Of a stretch of DNA of 64,000 nucleotides, positions 35,090 to 48,390 are shown piece after piece; the stretch's first letter is position 1, and every line of letters begins with the position of its first letter. Under the pieces are notes generated by a model. The model worked only from the letters and a program-made list of their open reading frames with translations, did no database searches and was not told the origin of the DNA. The DNA is from Citrus sinensis (lineage: Eukaryota > Streptophyta > Magnoliopsida > Sapindales > Rutaceae). The DNA is taken from positions 22,512,501 to 22,576,500 of the forward strand of contig NC_068561.1 in NCBI RefSeq assembly GCF_022201045.2, written 5' to 3'. Both the position numbers and the translations under genes were made by a program.

Positions 35090-37846
35090 TCTAGGTGTTG
35101 CACTAAAATTATAGTTGTCTAGTTCCATTGTTAATTAGTTAAGGGTACAATACAATATTAACATCATTTATTTTAATAATACCTAACAAAATTACGTTTT
35201 ATATTATTAAAATTTTAATTTTTTAAAAAATTGTCCCTCATTGACTTAACTGAGTGGTTTTCAAGTGGGGTTAAAAAATAAAATCAGATTATACATCATT
35301 TCGAAAAACACATTCATTTAGACTATATATACAAACATTAATAAAAAATTTATTATCATAAAAAATAATATCACATAGACTATACACACATCTTATAAAA
35401 ATATATAATATCATAGAAAATATCATAAGCTGAATTTAGATTAATTAATAATGACTATAATGACAGTTGTTAACAATATGAAAAAAATGAAGACTATCCC
35501 CTGTTGTTTAGAGAAACTAAACATCCTCTCATGTTTTAAAATAAGTCCAAATTCCCATGCAGTTATAACAATGTTAGTTTTATATATAGTTTAATAAATT
35601 ATAAATTACAGATAAAAATTATATATATGTGTATATATATATATATATGATGTAGGAATTTAGTCAAGCTCGTTATGTTGACCAAATTTTCTCGTCAATA
35701 CTTGAATTTGTTTCGATGGGGCATGGTACTATTCACTCCGGCTTTTGCAATTAGATATTAATGACCACGTACTCTTCTTCATTGATTATGCTTGTAATCA
35801 TAGAGAAACAATTAGGGGGTATCAGATGTTTTTCTGGCAAAAATTATCTGACGCTCAAATCAGTTATCAAGTTCTTGGAAAAACTTATGCCACAAATTTT
35901 TGTGGCTTAATTGCAGCTATTTGAAGTAAAGGTTTTTGTTCCCACCCAAAGATAATTTAAGAAAAAGTTCTTGAATCAAAATAGCAAAGTTTCCCCTTTT
36001 TTTTTGTCTTCCCTCGATTTGGATTTTCAGGAGTTTTATAAGTAGCCAAACGTGCAGCCAAATGTGCGGCATCATCCTTGATTCGTGGGTCTTAATGGGT
36101 TGGTTGAATGCGTGGATTGGGTAATGGGTGAATGTGCCATTTACAAGACAAATGGGGGGGGGGGGGGGGGGGGGGGTGGGGAAATGTGGTGGCACCAGTT
36201 CTGAGGTGGCTGTGAGGTTGTTTCGGTAACCACCTGGATATGGGCATCATGCTCGATTTTCCATGTCAAATCTCTGGTCGACCTTTAACCAAGTCTTTGT
36301 AAAGAACTGGTTCTAGTTTCTCCTCGCACGCCCATTGGCAACCCTCGTGTACTCGAGCAGCCGATTGTTGAGACTCCCCTTGGGAATTGCTTTGGTAATG
36401 TGAGGACCATAATCCTGTTTCGGTGTCTATGGGTGGTAATGTTTTAACCACCCAAACAAATATATAACCAAATGTTATTCCAATTTAAATGGATAATTTA
36501 TAACTATTAGGGATATTTATGACATTTACCCTACATATAATTTTTCTCTATAATTTACAACTCATTATAAAATAAAATTTGATCATTAAGGGTATATAAG
36601 TTATTTTACTTGATTTGTATTTTCAAAATATTTAAATTCTATTGCTAACATTAAGACTAAGGTATAATAGTAAAATGATACATAAAACTAACGTTGTTAC
36701 AACTTTAGGGTTTTTTTTTTAGGGGGTTTAGACATACCTTATAATATAAGGGGGCAGTAGAAAATAATTCTCATTTTCCCTTAACTACCATTAACTATAG
36801 TACCAATAATAATACAATATCAAATATGTTATATGCAATAATTTAATAATGTAGCAAAAAAAATTAAACAAAATATGGAATAATTTAATTAATTCATGAT
36901 AAATTTGTATGAAGTAATTTGTGTAAGAGAATCATTGTGAGTATAATCCAAATATCAAATATATGGTACATTATACATGCCTTGTATACAGTACAAATTT
37001 ATGCCATTAATATTAGTCACTAGTACAACTAATATTAAAAATAACGATATTGGATGATTAATTATTATTTTTGGTACTATGAATAACTATAATTATTTGA
37101 AAACTATCCAATAGTTAGATGGAAAATAAGAAAAAATATATTTTATTTACACTAATGTAAATATTATTCTCATTAATACAGACATTACATATTTAAAGTA
37201 ATTTTTTCAGCCGTAAGAAAATGCAAATTTGTCATGTCGAGGAGGGGGTCTTTGACATTTTCCTAATTTAAATTCATAGTTTTGATATTTAGATAAAATT
37301 GGTGCAGCTATGTGATAATTGCTCTTGATATTTGCCAGTTCCCACTTCCAATTCTTTAGCCGGTTTCATGCGTAAAATATAGGCAATAAATTTTAAAAAT
37401 AAAAAAATAAAAACAACTGTAAGGCATGCAGCGGCTGTATTACAAGCGGACGCGTCAAGTGATAACCAAATGAAACTTGTTTGTTGCCACGTAGCTCCAC
37501 AGGAACTACAATAGAAACGCGTGAAATATTTAAACCATACAAAGATTGGTTCAGACTTACACAGGCCAGAATCATTATTCCAAACACTAACATTTATTGA
37601 CATTATATACAGTCACTTTGTGAAAACCCGTGCTCCTCATCTAAGACCATCCGGGATCCACAAAACCGTGTCTGCTTCCTGTGATCTATGAATCACTGAA
37701 AAACGGGACAAGCTATTAAAGTTGGTCAAAATCTGAATATTAAGAACATACTGAAAACTTGTTCCATAAGGAAATTATAGAGTATACTGGTTAAATAATT
37801 TCACTGCTTGTACGCTATTGATCAAAGATAAGGCTACACTACAGAG
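35090..37846. other. AT-rich intergenic DNA with G23 tract
   Basis: No supported gene. It has an alternating TA tract near 35620-35647 and a run of 23 G at 36154-36176. The stretch 36195-36440 is less AT-rich and may be an old transposon fragment, but shows no recognisable coding motif or terminal repeats. Confidence 0.45.
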
Positions 37847-38083
37847 TCAAACCACTTTGATTAAGAACTTCAACCCCTCAACAGGTTGGAGGCGGACACA
37901 AGGCATATGACTTGATCTCAACCAATGATGAGAAAAGGTAAAATTAAGGGTGGTATAAGATAATCCAGAGTACATTGACATGTTAACATTGTAATATAAG
38001 TTGCTAATTAATCTGTTGTATTCAAAACTGTGAGTTGGCTCCCGATATAATTCGCAATCCATGGTTCCAGCCATTTTCCACCC
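37847..38083 (-). other. Probable 3' UTR of the bZIP gene
   Basis: Immediately downstream of the bZIP stop codon on the minus strand; no coding continuity. Extent is inferred. Confidence 0.4.
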
Positions 38084-40698
38084 TTAACTGGTCACTAGAT
38101 GAAGACCAGATCGAGGAAGCCCACATGAGTAAGTGACATACTTGACGCTGTCCAAAAGCACAACAACAAATATTCTCGAAAGTGACTTTGGACTGATCAT
38201 CCCTTCAACATCTCCATCACCAGTCTCTCTTGGATCAACAAGCACGGAGACAACCATAGAAGAAGCAGATTTATTCCCTGCAAAGCTTTCTTTTTGAACT
38301 TTTCTTTCCCCAGTGATGTTTGTGAGGGGAACTGGAAGACGGTGGAGAATCCTTCTATTCCTTCCCCTGTTAACTTGTGTAGCATTCTGACGGTGTTCTG
38401 CAGTCATGTTAGCAACTGATGATGCAGGAATAATCGCTCCTGGAGCAGGTGAGGCATCAAACTGGAACACTTCAGTACACATACCAGAACTCAACAACGG
38501 CCCTGCATAAATATTACACATGAGCACAAAGAAAATACAATGGACTGCAAGTTTCCAAGTCTGAATATAGACAGCTAAAACCAACAATTACATTAAGAAA
38601 TCATTTCTCAAGCCTTCACAAGATAGCTATAAACCTCTGGAAAAGCAGATAGAGCACTACAAGCTCAAAAATATATAAAAATAATACCATCTGAAATTAT
38701 TCAGTTTCCACTACAAAGATAACTACTATTTTATAATCTAGTCACAAATTTTTGTCACTTATACTAAATATCAACAAAGTCAAGCTAACTTTCTTGGAAT
38801 CGCTTTTAAAGAACTCAATTGGTCAAACAGAAGTTTACAAACTTTTCTCACAATTGTAAAAGTAAAGGAAAAAGGCTTACAATTAATAGCAACAGATGAT
38901 TTATTGCAAAGAACAAATCTGACACAAAAATGAAAAAGTAAGAAAAATGATGAATACCTGATAGACCTTCTTGGAACCACTGCTGCAGTTTACCATTAGC
39001 TGCAGATGACTTCATGTGGTCCTTTAGTGCATCAGTAGAGCCAGAAGAGATAGCCCTTTGTCGCTCAGCAGGATTTCGGTAAAAGTGGGAGTGCCTCGCT
39101 CCATTCCCTCTAACATCGGGAATAGCTAAAGCCGGAGAAAAATCTTTGGGGATAGCCAAACCAGTCGCCTCCTTACTATTAGCTTTAGAAGCATCATGAG
39201 AAGCCATAGCTTTCTCACCGGCCAGAACAGAGTGAATTATCAAGTTGCCATCAATCTTCACAAGCTTATCATTCCTCGGCACATACAAAGAGGCAACAAG
39301 CGGCTCACTCGCATTGCGCGGACGAACAAACTCGTCTGAATCTGGTGCAGGCTGTGACTCCTTCTCCTTTGATTCAACAGCTCTCGCACAATGTATTCTA
39401 TTATCAAAACCAACCCTCCCATTAGGGAAACCAATCCCCATACTCTCACCCGACCCATTTGAATACCCGTTAATGGTTAACACCCTCCCTCTATGTTGAT
39501 TATAGAACCCACTGCTAAAATATCCACCAGAAACCCCATCCCTTATACCTCCATACTTAACATCAACAAGTGGCACCAACCCGCCGAACAACAATATGAA
39601 AAACAACAGGCCCAGGAAACTAACACTAGCGACTTTCTTAGTTTTGCTACCATCACTCTTCTTGGTCCTAGGAGGCACCGCAGCAGCAGCCTGGGGCTTC
39701 AACCTGGGAATAGGCACCAAAGGAACCTGCGAACCTTGAGGCTTCACCATATAGGGTGCAGCACAAGGCATCCAGCCATACGGCATTGGCGCAGCAGCCA
39801 TATGGGGCGGCGGGGGGTACATTCCCAGTGGCGGAGGCATTGCATTGCTACCACTTAATTGTTGCTTCAAACTCGCATTCTCAGCCATAAAGAACGATAT
39901 TTTGCTATTTAAATCGGCAATTGTAGAATGCATATTTCTCACCTTGTCCTCTAGCTCCTCCACGTAATGTTTCTTTCTCTGTCTCGACAACTGGGCGCTC
40001 TCTCGGTTTCGCATAAGCCTCGCCTTTCTTTTCATTTCCTCCTCGCCCAAATTATGATCATTATCAGCTTCATTAACAGACAAAGAAGACGATTTACGAT
40101 ACTTGTTGCTCCTGGATTCGTTGTTCGTCTCTTCGATATCCTTCTTCCTTTTGAAGATTCCCTTTTTGCTAACTTCCTCCATTTTAATTTTCTGATCAAC
40201 AACCAAATTGCCGGAATCAGGAGACGGATCATCGGTATTATCCGACGAAACACCCGACCCGCTATTTTCGGAGCGCCCGCCAGAAACCCCAATGTAATTC
40301 AAATGGGAGATCCGATTGCCCGAATTCTGCGGCGACGACGAGTAATTCAAATACGACTCGACGTCTAAGGAAGCCGGATTGCCCAAAATTCCAGAACTGC
40401 CTGACCCGGGGGAGACCGCAGCGGCTCCTCCGTCGACATCGGGGGAGAAATCCCCGAATTGACCGTCGTGAGGGTCTTCGGAGGGAAGGAAAAAGGTATC
40501 ATCTTCGGAGGCGAAATAGAGGTCGTCGATGGTGAAGTCAAAGTCGCAGTTGTCGTCTAAGACGAAATCGAGATCGTCTGACGAGGCACAGGGATGGGGA
40601 ATCTGTGAGTTGAGGTATGGGGGATCGAGCGGCGGAATTGAGAGGGCATCGAAGTCATTGGACGGCGGTGGTGCTTCGGCGAGGAGCGGATCAGACAT
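38084..40698 (-). CDS. BZIP17: Membrane-tethered bZIP transcription factor (bZIP17/bZIP49 type)
   Basis: Stress factor held in the ER membrane, moved to the Golgi and released by site-1/site-2 proteases in salt and ER-stress signalling (known for Arabidopsis bZIP17 and bZIP28). Exons 40698-38958 and 38502-38084 join in phase to 719 residues. An acidic N-terminus ([20 protein letters not shown]) serves as activation region; the basic region and zipper span about 222-285 ([14 protein letters not shown]-x7-R); a Pro-rich stretch follows; one membrane helix lies at about 356-378 ([20 protein letters not shown]); the lumenal tail has the site-1 protease motif RRIL at 630-633 and several N-x-T/S glycosylation sites. 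Split before the S1P site by one intron. It is co-orthologous to bZIP17 and bZIP49 by synteny, so the symbol is a choice. Confidence 0.93.
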
Positions 40699-43540
40699 TT
40701 TCGTAATTTCGGTTAAGGTTTCCTGTAAGAGAGATGGGGTTTTACGTAATTCTAATTTGCTTATGGGAGAAAATATGAGAGACGGAGACGGAGACGGAGA
40801 CGAAGACGAAGGCGAAGACGAAGGCCTCGGGAGTTTTAGACTCTTCGGTAGTAGTTATGTGGAAGGATTTTGGATTTTGTTTTGTCTGCGACTCCTGCAT
40901 CTGAGTGCACGCGCCGCCTGTCTCGTCCTCCTAACTCACTCTTATCTTTTATAACATTTTGTTTTGAATAATTTCATTAGAAATTTGATTGGGCAGTGGA
41001 TTTTATAATATTTCAAATTTCATATACACTTCAGAAAAAATCTCACATATTTAAATATTTAAATAGTTGATATTGCCGGCGTGGAGGTAAGGACACTCGG
41101 ATAGTGAATAGGCGCGTGAACGATAAGGATCGGAGGACTAAAACATCATTATCCAAAAACAGAATGGCACAAACGCCGTGTGTATATCTCCGACCCTGGA
41201 AACTTCCTTGATCCTTCGTTGTTATGGTCCCTCTACTCTGTCCTAACTTTGACGGAAAGCTAACGTATTTCGTACGCGTGTTTCATCATGCGCTATCCAA
41301 AGGCCCCCTTTTTTTTTTAATCCTTTTTCTTCATTTTCCGAGTCTACGTTGACTTGACACTTTCGCCTCGCCATAAATAATTTATTCTTTTAGCACTTTA
41401 CCAAATTCAAGTCCTTCTCATACAGCCCTGGCAATTAGATTTGTACTCAATTCATAGAGCTCATACGGATTTTCTCCGCCTTCTATCTAAAATATATATG
41501 AAAGCAAAACTGTGTTCTAAAACTTTGAACGAATCCAGGTTTGGTATCTAGGTAGAATGGGTAAATTAAATCATATTGAACCATATAAATGATATTATTT
41601 AAGCTATTACATTTTTAAAAGGTTTTAAGATATTTTTATAAATTCACCTCTAATGAGGGATCTCTCATTTAAAATAAAATGAGAATCAAACTACAAATCA
41701 GAAAAAAATAGAACGTTATTAACTTGATTTAATATCAAACCCTTCCATTAAGAGTGTGGTTAACGTATTTTAGGAGTGTGTTTCCAAGTCATTTCCTTTT
41801 AACATTTAAAATTGTGGGTTAGACACTTTTATTTCAAAAAATTGACATAAATATTGAACTATTGATTTAAAGAAATTCGGATCAATAACAATAACCATCA
41901 TTAAATGCTAATTTGACTTTTAGTATATACTGTTGGATTATTTGAAATCAATGGCTTAAAATTTTTGTCACAATTTTAAGTTAAAAATTTTAAATTTAAA
42001 TAGCCCACTTTAAAAAATATTTACATATATAAAGCAGATATTAAGTTTGAGAGTTTTCAAAAGCTTGGCTTTTCAATAACAGTTTCAAACCTTATTCCCG
42101 GTATAGAGATTGAAATAAAGAAAAGCAAGTGGTTTCGGTTAGCAAGAAATTGCATTTTTTATGACTATTTTTCGGTGAGGAAAATGGATTTAATTGACGA
42201 ACTAGGTGCGCGCGCGCACACACACACACACAATTTTCAATTTAAGAGTTTAAAATATGAAAAAATTTGAGAAAATTTTAAAACTATACGTATTTAAAAT
42301 TTAATTTCATAATATAATTAAATCTCACGATTTTAAAATTTTTTCCTACCATTCTCGGTCTTTAAAATTATATAGCCTTTATGCCACTATTTAACCTACT
42401 TGTTAACATTTACCAACCCCACTATGACTGTATTGCTTTGTGCTTTACACTTCTGCATTTTATCGTTGCCCTACTCATTATTATTGTTTCCACCACTGCA
42501 ATTTTATTTTATATTTTATATTTTATATACCGACTATAAATACAATAATTCAATTAATGAATAGGATTGAATCTGGAATCGTGAATTTTTCACAAGAGAA
42601 GAGAAAGAGTTTTAATGGACCCATGGGCCGAAGGCCCAAATACAAAGAACTTAAGACCATACGATCTGCTCAAGAGAATTGTAGGCCCATAGTGAAATTG
42701 ACCATGAGTTGTGTAACTCTTTCTGCTCTAAAATATAGAAATACACCAGAGGAGGTATCCTTTTGTTCGTCTGTATACGCAAAGAAATGGATGCCGTATA
42801 AGCTACGAAACACTAAATATTGTATGTTCGGAAATCTAAAGTATAAACAACACTTGCGTTCGTCTATCCGTGTGAAAGAGCAATGGGTTTCAAAGTGTTA
42901 TTCACAGTCTCAGAGTCAAGCTTCTACATAATATACGCGGCTTAGCCTACTATGGAAAACATTATTTTTCATCTTTAATGTTTTAGAAATTTCAATAAAT
43001 GTTTTCCTGTTTACTGTTATTTTAGTATCGTACAACTTCATAATCTCTTATTATTATTATTGTTGGATTGGATGATTAATTTTTATTAATGTTTTAATTA
43101 TTTAACGGTGTCGACACTAGAGGGTATTTCTATAATCTCTCTTATAAATAAACAATCAAGTTAAGATGCTTACTTAACCGGCCAATCAATAGCCAACCGA
43201 ATCGGAATCGTAAAGATTAATTAAACCGAAGCCACCCACGGTCCACGAAGGCAGCCAAAGAGCAATTGCTATTTGGTTATTTGATATTTGCTAATTGCTG
43301 AGACCAAAAAAAAAAAGAAGAAGGAGATATTATTGTTTGATGCGCGGACTTTTTGTCCTTTTCACATTGAATGAATGAAGAAAGTTGAGCAATAAAAAAA
43401 AAAAGGGGGTAATAAAATGGGTCCGTGCTAAGGGGAAGGGAGGGGCGTATTCCAAAAATTTCTTCCTTTACGTGATATGATGTGATAATAGGCCATAAAA
43501 AATATATCACCAAAGGAAAAGGATTGGCCTTTTTCCCCTT
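40699..43540. other. Divergent intergenic region between bZIP and R3H genes
   Basis: Contains the bZIP leader with an imperfect (GAGACG)n / (GAAGAC)n hexamer tract at about 40777-40824, and an alternating GC/CA run at about 42206-42232. One ORF (42440-42931) has no family features. The last few hundred bases are the R3H promoter. Confidence 0.45.
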
Positions 43541-43762
43541 TGCCTTTGTCTTCTTGTCTCTCTCTCTCCTTCTCTCCTGATGCCCACAAGAAAGAAACCC
43601 TCTTCTTCTTCTTGATTTCTTCTATTTTTCATCCTGTCTGTGAAGCAAACAGAGAGGAAAACAAGAAAGAATTAGAAGAAGAGGAGATACAACAGAGAGA
43701 AAGAGAAAGAAGAATTATAGTTAAGACTCTTATCAAAGGTCAAAGCCCATCCCCCACCCCCA

Positions 43763-46700
43763 ATGGACTCAGCATCGTCAGCCACAGCTGCTGCTGCAAT
43801 TTTTAATGAGAGAGAGTCAATGGTGGATCCATTTTTGGTTGAGGCTCTCCAGAATCCTCGTCATCGTCTCACCAGTTTGTCCCCACTTTCATAAACCCTA
43901 ACTTCTTTATTTTTGTAATCTATGTTTTGATTGTTTTAATTTTTGTTTGTTACCTGTTTTATTTGTTTCTGGGCATATGGTAGGCTCGATGAGTTTTTTA
44001 AATTTGATTGGATTTGGGTCGCGGTTTGAATGATATATTTATATTTGGGGATTTTTTTTAGCTTGTCTTAGATCTAGGCTTTGTTTGGCTGCTGTGAAAA
44101 TTAATGTAAGAAAATAGAAATCGTACTTGTTATTAATCGTTTTCACTTTAGTTTATAACTTTGGTTTTTATGAATGGGAATTACTTTCAGTTTTGTGATT
44201 GTTTGTGCTTTTGTGCTGCCAAATTGAGGCTGTTATATCTTTTGCTATAAGGTGAAGCTTTGGTTTCAAAGATGCCATGGATCTCGTATTTATAGGTTTT
44301 CAGTAATTTTTTATCCAAAGTTAGTTGTACTTGTTTTTAAGATTACCGTACGCAGATATCCATGCAGCGTTGGTGCATGTTAATCTTAGATTAATTCTTA
44401 ATAAACTTATGTAAGGAGAGTGAAAAAGTTATCAAAGTTACTTGCTGAGGTTATGGCCGATTGAAGGGACTGCTGACTTGTAAATACTAGCCTATGTAGT
44501 ACTTTGGTTTCCTTCTTTTTGATGGAAAATTGGCTTTGCATTATGTTGGATTGAGGATGGAACTGACCTAGTTGTTGTTTATCACTTAGATTCAAATAGG
44601 GCTGGGGCCTCTTTTTTCGGGACCACATTTATCTAAAAATTAAGCTTATGCATGTTAGTCCAGTATGTACCTTTTTTATTCTTTGGGTTGTGTAGTTGTC
44701 TTATTTTGAAGACATTAGTTCTTTTGAGCTGACACCATTTAGCCTACGTGGGGGAGGAGCTCTTTTAACTAGGAAGTAACTCCTACTCACTTTGAGCTTG
44801 TTAGGCGTCCTCCTATCTACTCCCCAATGCCCAATAGTAATTAGGACCAGCAACCCATGATTTCCCTAGCTTAAATTTGATGTTGATTTGGGAAAAGCTG
44901 AATTTGCAGTTTATAAAGGATTCTTTGGTTCAAGCAAATCAATATGTTAGCTTGTTAAAAATTAACAATTTCAATATTCATTTTTTCATTCATTTAATAT
45001 ATTAATTCTTTAGATTATTTACTCGGGCTTGATGCTATTTTGAATCACAATTGGACTTAACTTTTGGTGCAATATATTTTTGAGCTGAGATTGAGCTTTT
45101 TGTCAGCTCATGTTGAATGGAGCCTGACCTTGAATCTTGGAGCTCTAAGTCTTGAGCTAAAAACTTTATATGACCAAAGCTCAATAAGCCAAGCATTTGG
45201 ATCAACTTGGCTCGTTTTTGCCTTTACTTAATCCGCCTCACAATTTTCTTCTAAACTATTAGATTTAAGAATTGTCCTTTGAACTAGGGGTTCTTTCTAT
45301 CTTTAAACAATGCTGTCATTCTGATTCCTCCTTTGCTGCTAAGCAAAAGCAGTAGCCATCCTTATACTGTATGCAATTTTCCATGTCAACCCCTTTGCAC
45401 TAAGTTGTTAAAGCTAGTGTTATTCTGGCCAGAAAAGCATGAGTTGGTTGCTTATGTTTGTCGATTCTTTATACTACTTTTCATAAGATTAAATTGGTAG
45501 TTTAGAGGAATTATGAGATTAATTAGTTGATAAAAATAGATATAAAGCTAAAACAGAGTATGATTCGTTTTATATGCATTTCAGTTCTTTCTTTTCTTGT
45601 TTTTTATTTTGCATTGACTGTTGATTGAGATGGTCATTTTTGTTTAACTCTATGAATTTACCATCTATTTTCTGGTTTTCTTCTGAGCAGTTCTGCGTAT
45701 GGAACTTGATATTCAGAGGTTTTTGCAAAATCCTGATCAGCAGCATTTCGAGTTCCAACATTTTCCTACTTCTTATCTCCGACTGGCTGCACACCGTGTT
45801 TCTCAACATTATGGGCTAGTAACTATGGTTCAGGAAAATGGCATAGAAGGGCTGGGTAACAGGATTTTGGTGAGGAAAACAGCAGAAAGCAAATATCCTG
45901 CTGTCCGTTTATCTGAGATTCCTGCTAAGCAGTCGGAAGAAAGTGATAAGCTTGAAAAGATTAAAATTGCCATCAGGCGTAGGCCCAATGCTGGATGTGT
46001 TAATGGAGCAAATGAAACTGGGACGAAACGAAGTCCTGTTAGAAGTGTGGAAGAGAGGAAGGAGGAGTATGATCGAGCACGTGCCCGCATCTTTAGTGGT
46101 CCTAGCAGTCCTAACTCAGAGGATACGCTTACTCAGGTCTCTACAGATATGAAAAATATTGGCTTTAACCGAGATGAGAGGGAAATTGTCAGGAACTCCA
46201 TTACTGATGCAGAAAAGATTATTAGTATCAGAGACGGTGCTGGTTTGTCTCGAGTTGCCATTTTCAGAGACAGGGAGAAGGATCGTACTGATCCAGATTA
46301 TGATCGGAGTTATGAAAGGTAGGAGCATGTCTTTTATTTTCTCTGGAATTATGGACCTGTCCCAGTGGTTAATGGCTGCATACCATGGGCAGCACTGTCT
46401 TGTATGTAATTGACAAACATGAATAAGCACCAGGTCTTATTGATGTCTTTATAGAGAATTTCTTAGTGATTGCCTCAAGAGTCTGTTGCATTTTAAGTAT
46501 ATGGATGTCCAATGGACATGCATTTTTTTTTTTTTTTTTGGAGAAGTAGTATAGAGATACTTACTTTCATCAATGTCCATGTTATGTAGGTAATGGCTTT
46601 GAGCATGTAAATGATTTTAGGAATATTAGGATGACAAAAATTTTATGATGCTATGGGTAAAAATTTTGTACAGACCACCATTTTGTGAGTTGAATAATTG

Positions 46701-48390
46701 AATCTCTGGTTATGCAGCCTTGCCACCACAATTAGTGCCTATTGATGTGGCTTGGGTTTCTTTTTTATTGTTATTTGTTATTGTGATACCTAGATCTTAC
46801 TATTGTCCAACATTGTAGTGTTGTGGCTCCCAATCACCCTCCAATTTGCTATTTTAGAATGTTCAAAATGGGGAAATTAACTGATTATATTCTAGGGTGT
46901 AGCATATCATTGGCTTCTTCATATTTCCAATTTTGCTTTTGCATAGTACAATCGAATTTCATTTTTGTGGATCAAACTAACAACTTTATGAACTGACACA
47001 GGTATGTCAGGAGCCTTCCAACTAATCAAGGCTTTAGCTTGCCACCTTTTAATATGCAGAAAGTTCAACTTCCATTTATGCAGTACGATACTGGTTTTCC
47101 CCAATTCAGTCAGATCCCAAGGACTCAAGCTTCCCTCAGTTTCAGGCCTCCGTCAAGCCCAGTTATGAGCCCTTATTGTGCAGTGGGACCGAATCAGACA
47201 TCTGTGGAAGCTGCATATATGCAATGGCCAAGTGCTGCAATGATGTATGCTCATTCGTATGAGCAGTTTAGACAAGCTGCTTTCCAGGTATTCTTTGGGT
47301 ATTTTTTGAAACTTTGATTCAATTAGAAGCGATCTACTTTGACCTCCTTAGTAAAGAAATTGAAGGATTGTCATTGTTGCACTTAAGACACACTACTGGT
47401 TCTTCTTCTTCTTCTGTTATCAGTAGGATTTGAATTTTGGATCTAATCACTTGGTAATAACATGTTGCATGACCATGGCTGCTAATGACTGGTTTTAGAA
47501 GACACAATGTTGCATTTTTCATATGTTTCATGTTGTTTTGATTGTTTCTTTTGCAGTTTTGAATGTTCTGTGAATTTCACATCCATAATCTGTACTATTG
47601 AGAAGTTTATCAGTAATTTGATCAGGAACATGGAAGTAGTTGGCATTTGAGTGGTGATTTATTTTTTCCATTCAATGCTTTCCTTCCTTAGAAAGAAAAT
47701 AATTTTTTGCTGTCGCTGGTTCTGAATTTTTAACATCAGTTGGTGTTCAATCTCGTCTGCCACCTATAAAAAGTATCTCTTCATCCACAACCATTCCTTT
47801 TGACTGTTATATAGGGAGGACTGTGCACTGTTTCCCATAGAAACAGAGCGGAAAGATGTCATCCAAGTTTGAAGGTGGATAGTTTTTGTAGAACAGTCAA
47901 ATTTATATGCTTTGACTATTTTAGGTCTATGGTTTTCACTGCCATAGTCACGAATATCGAATCGTACATGAGCAGTGTATCTGCGCCTGCATTTGTTTCC
48001 TGTTTTGAACTGTCTCTTCTGTTGGGTGTGGGCACCCTTTTTTTTTTAATAAATAAGTAGCAATTATAATTCATTTTATCCAAGCAACTGAGCAGTAGAC
48101 CTGCGAAATGGCTGTAAAAGAGTTTTCAAGATACTTTGTTATATTGGTGCGTTAAAACATTTGGGATATATTGGTGCGTTAAAACATTTGGGAAGATCTT
48201 TCTGAGTTATTTAGGAAATTGATTGATTGATGCTGTGCAAATTCTTTAGATTTTCACCTGTGGAGAGTTGTGTCATTCTTTGCAAGGTTATGTATTTGTA
48301 TTTGGACCTAATTTTCTTCTTATAATCTAATTGCAGGTTCCATTCTGTCAGCAACCTCTGAGCTTTGATTACTCTCAAAACCACTCATAG
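43763..48390 (+). CDS. R3H and SUZ domain RNA-binding protein
   Basis: Binds single-stranded nucleic acid, presumably mRNA, through an R3H fold; related to animal ARPP21/R3HDM proteins. Exons 43763-43874, 45691-46318, 47002-47287 and 48337-48390 join in phase to 359 residues. R3H spans about residues 30-100, with the core Arg-x3-His in YLRLAAHRV (Arg68, His72). A SUZ-like segment at about 125-175 (KIKIAIRRRPN ... EERKEEYDRARARIFSG) follows. The C-terminal third is rich in Pro, Ser, Gln and aromatic residues and probably disordered (FRPPSSPVMSPY, YMQWPSAAMMYAHSYEQFRQ). The start is the first ATG after a CT/GA-rich leader. Large introns (1.8, 0.7 and 1.0 kb). No Arabidopsis symbol is known to me for its homologues. 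Confidence 0.9.
48141..48193. repeat. 27-bp tandem duplication in R3H intron 3
   Basis: ATATTGGTGCGTTAAAACAT followed by TTGGG occurs twice, starting at 48141 and 48168. Small recent slippage event with no evident function. Confidence 0.85.

Noticed and set aside
36195-36451. Possible retrotransposon LTR or coding remnant
   Set aside because: No terminal repeat pair, primer-binding site or recognisable Gag/Pol motif.
39245-40954. Plus-strand ORFs opposite the bZIP gene
   Set aside because: Antisense shadows with low-complexity composition; the minus-strand frame has clear bZIP and membrane features.
42440-42931. 163-codon ORF between bZIP and R3H genes
   Set aside because: No domain, hydrophobic start in AT-rich DNA then mixed composition, no splice support; could be chance.
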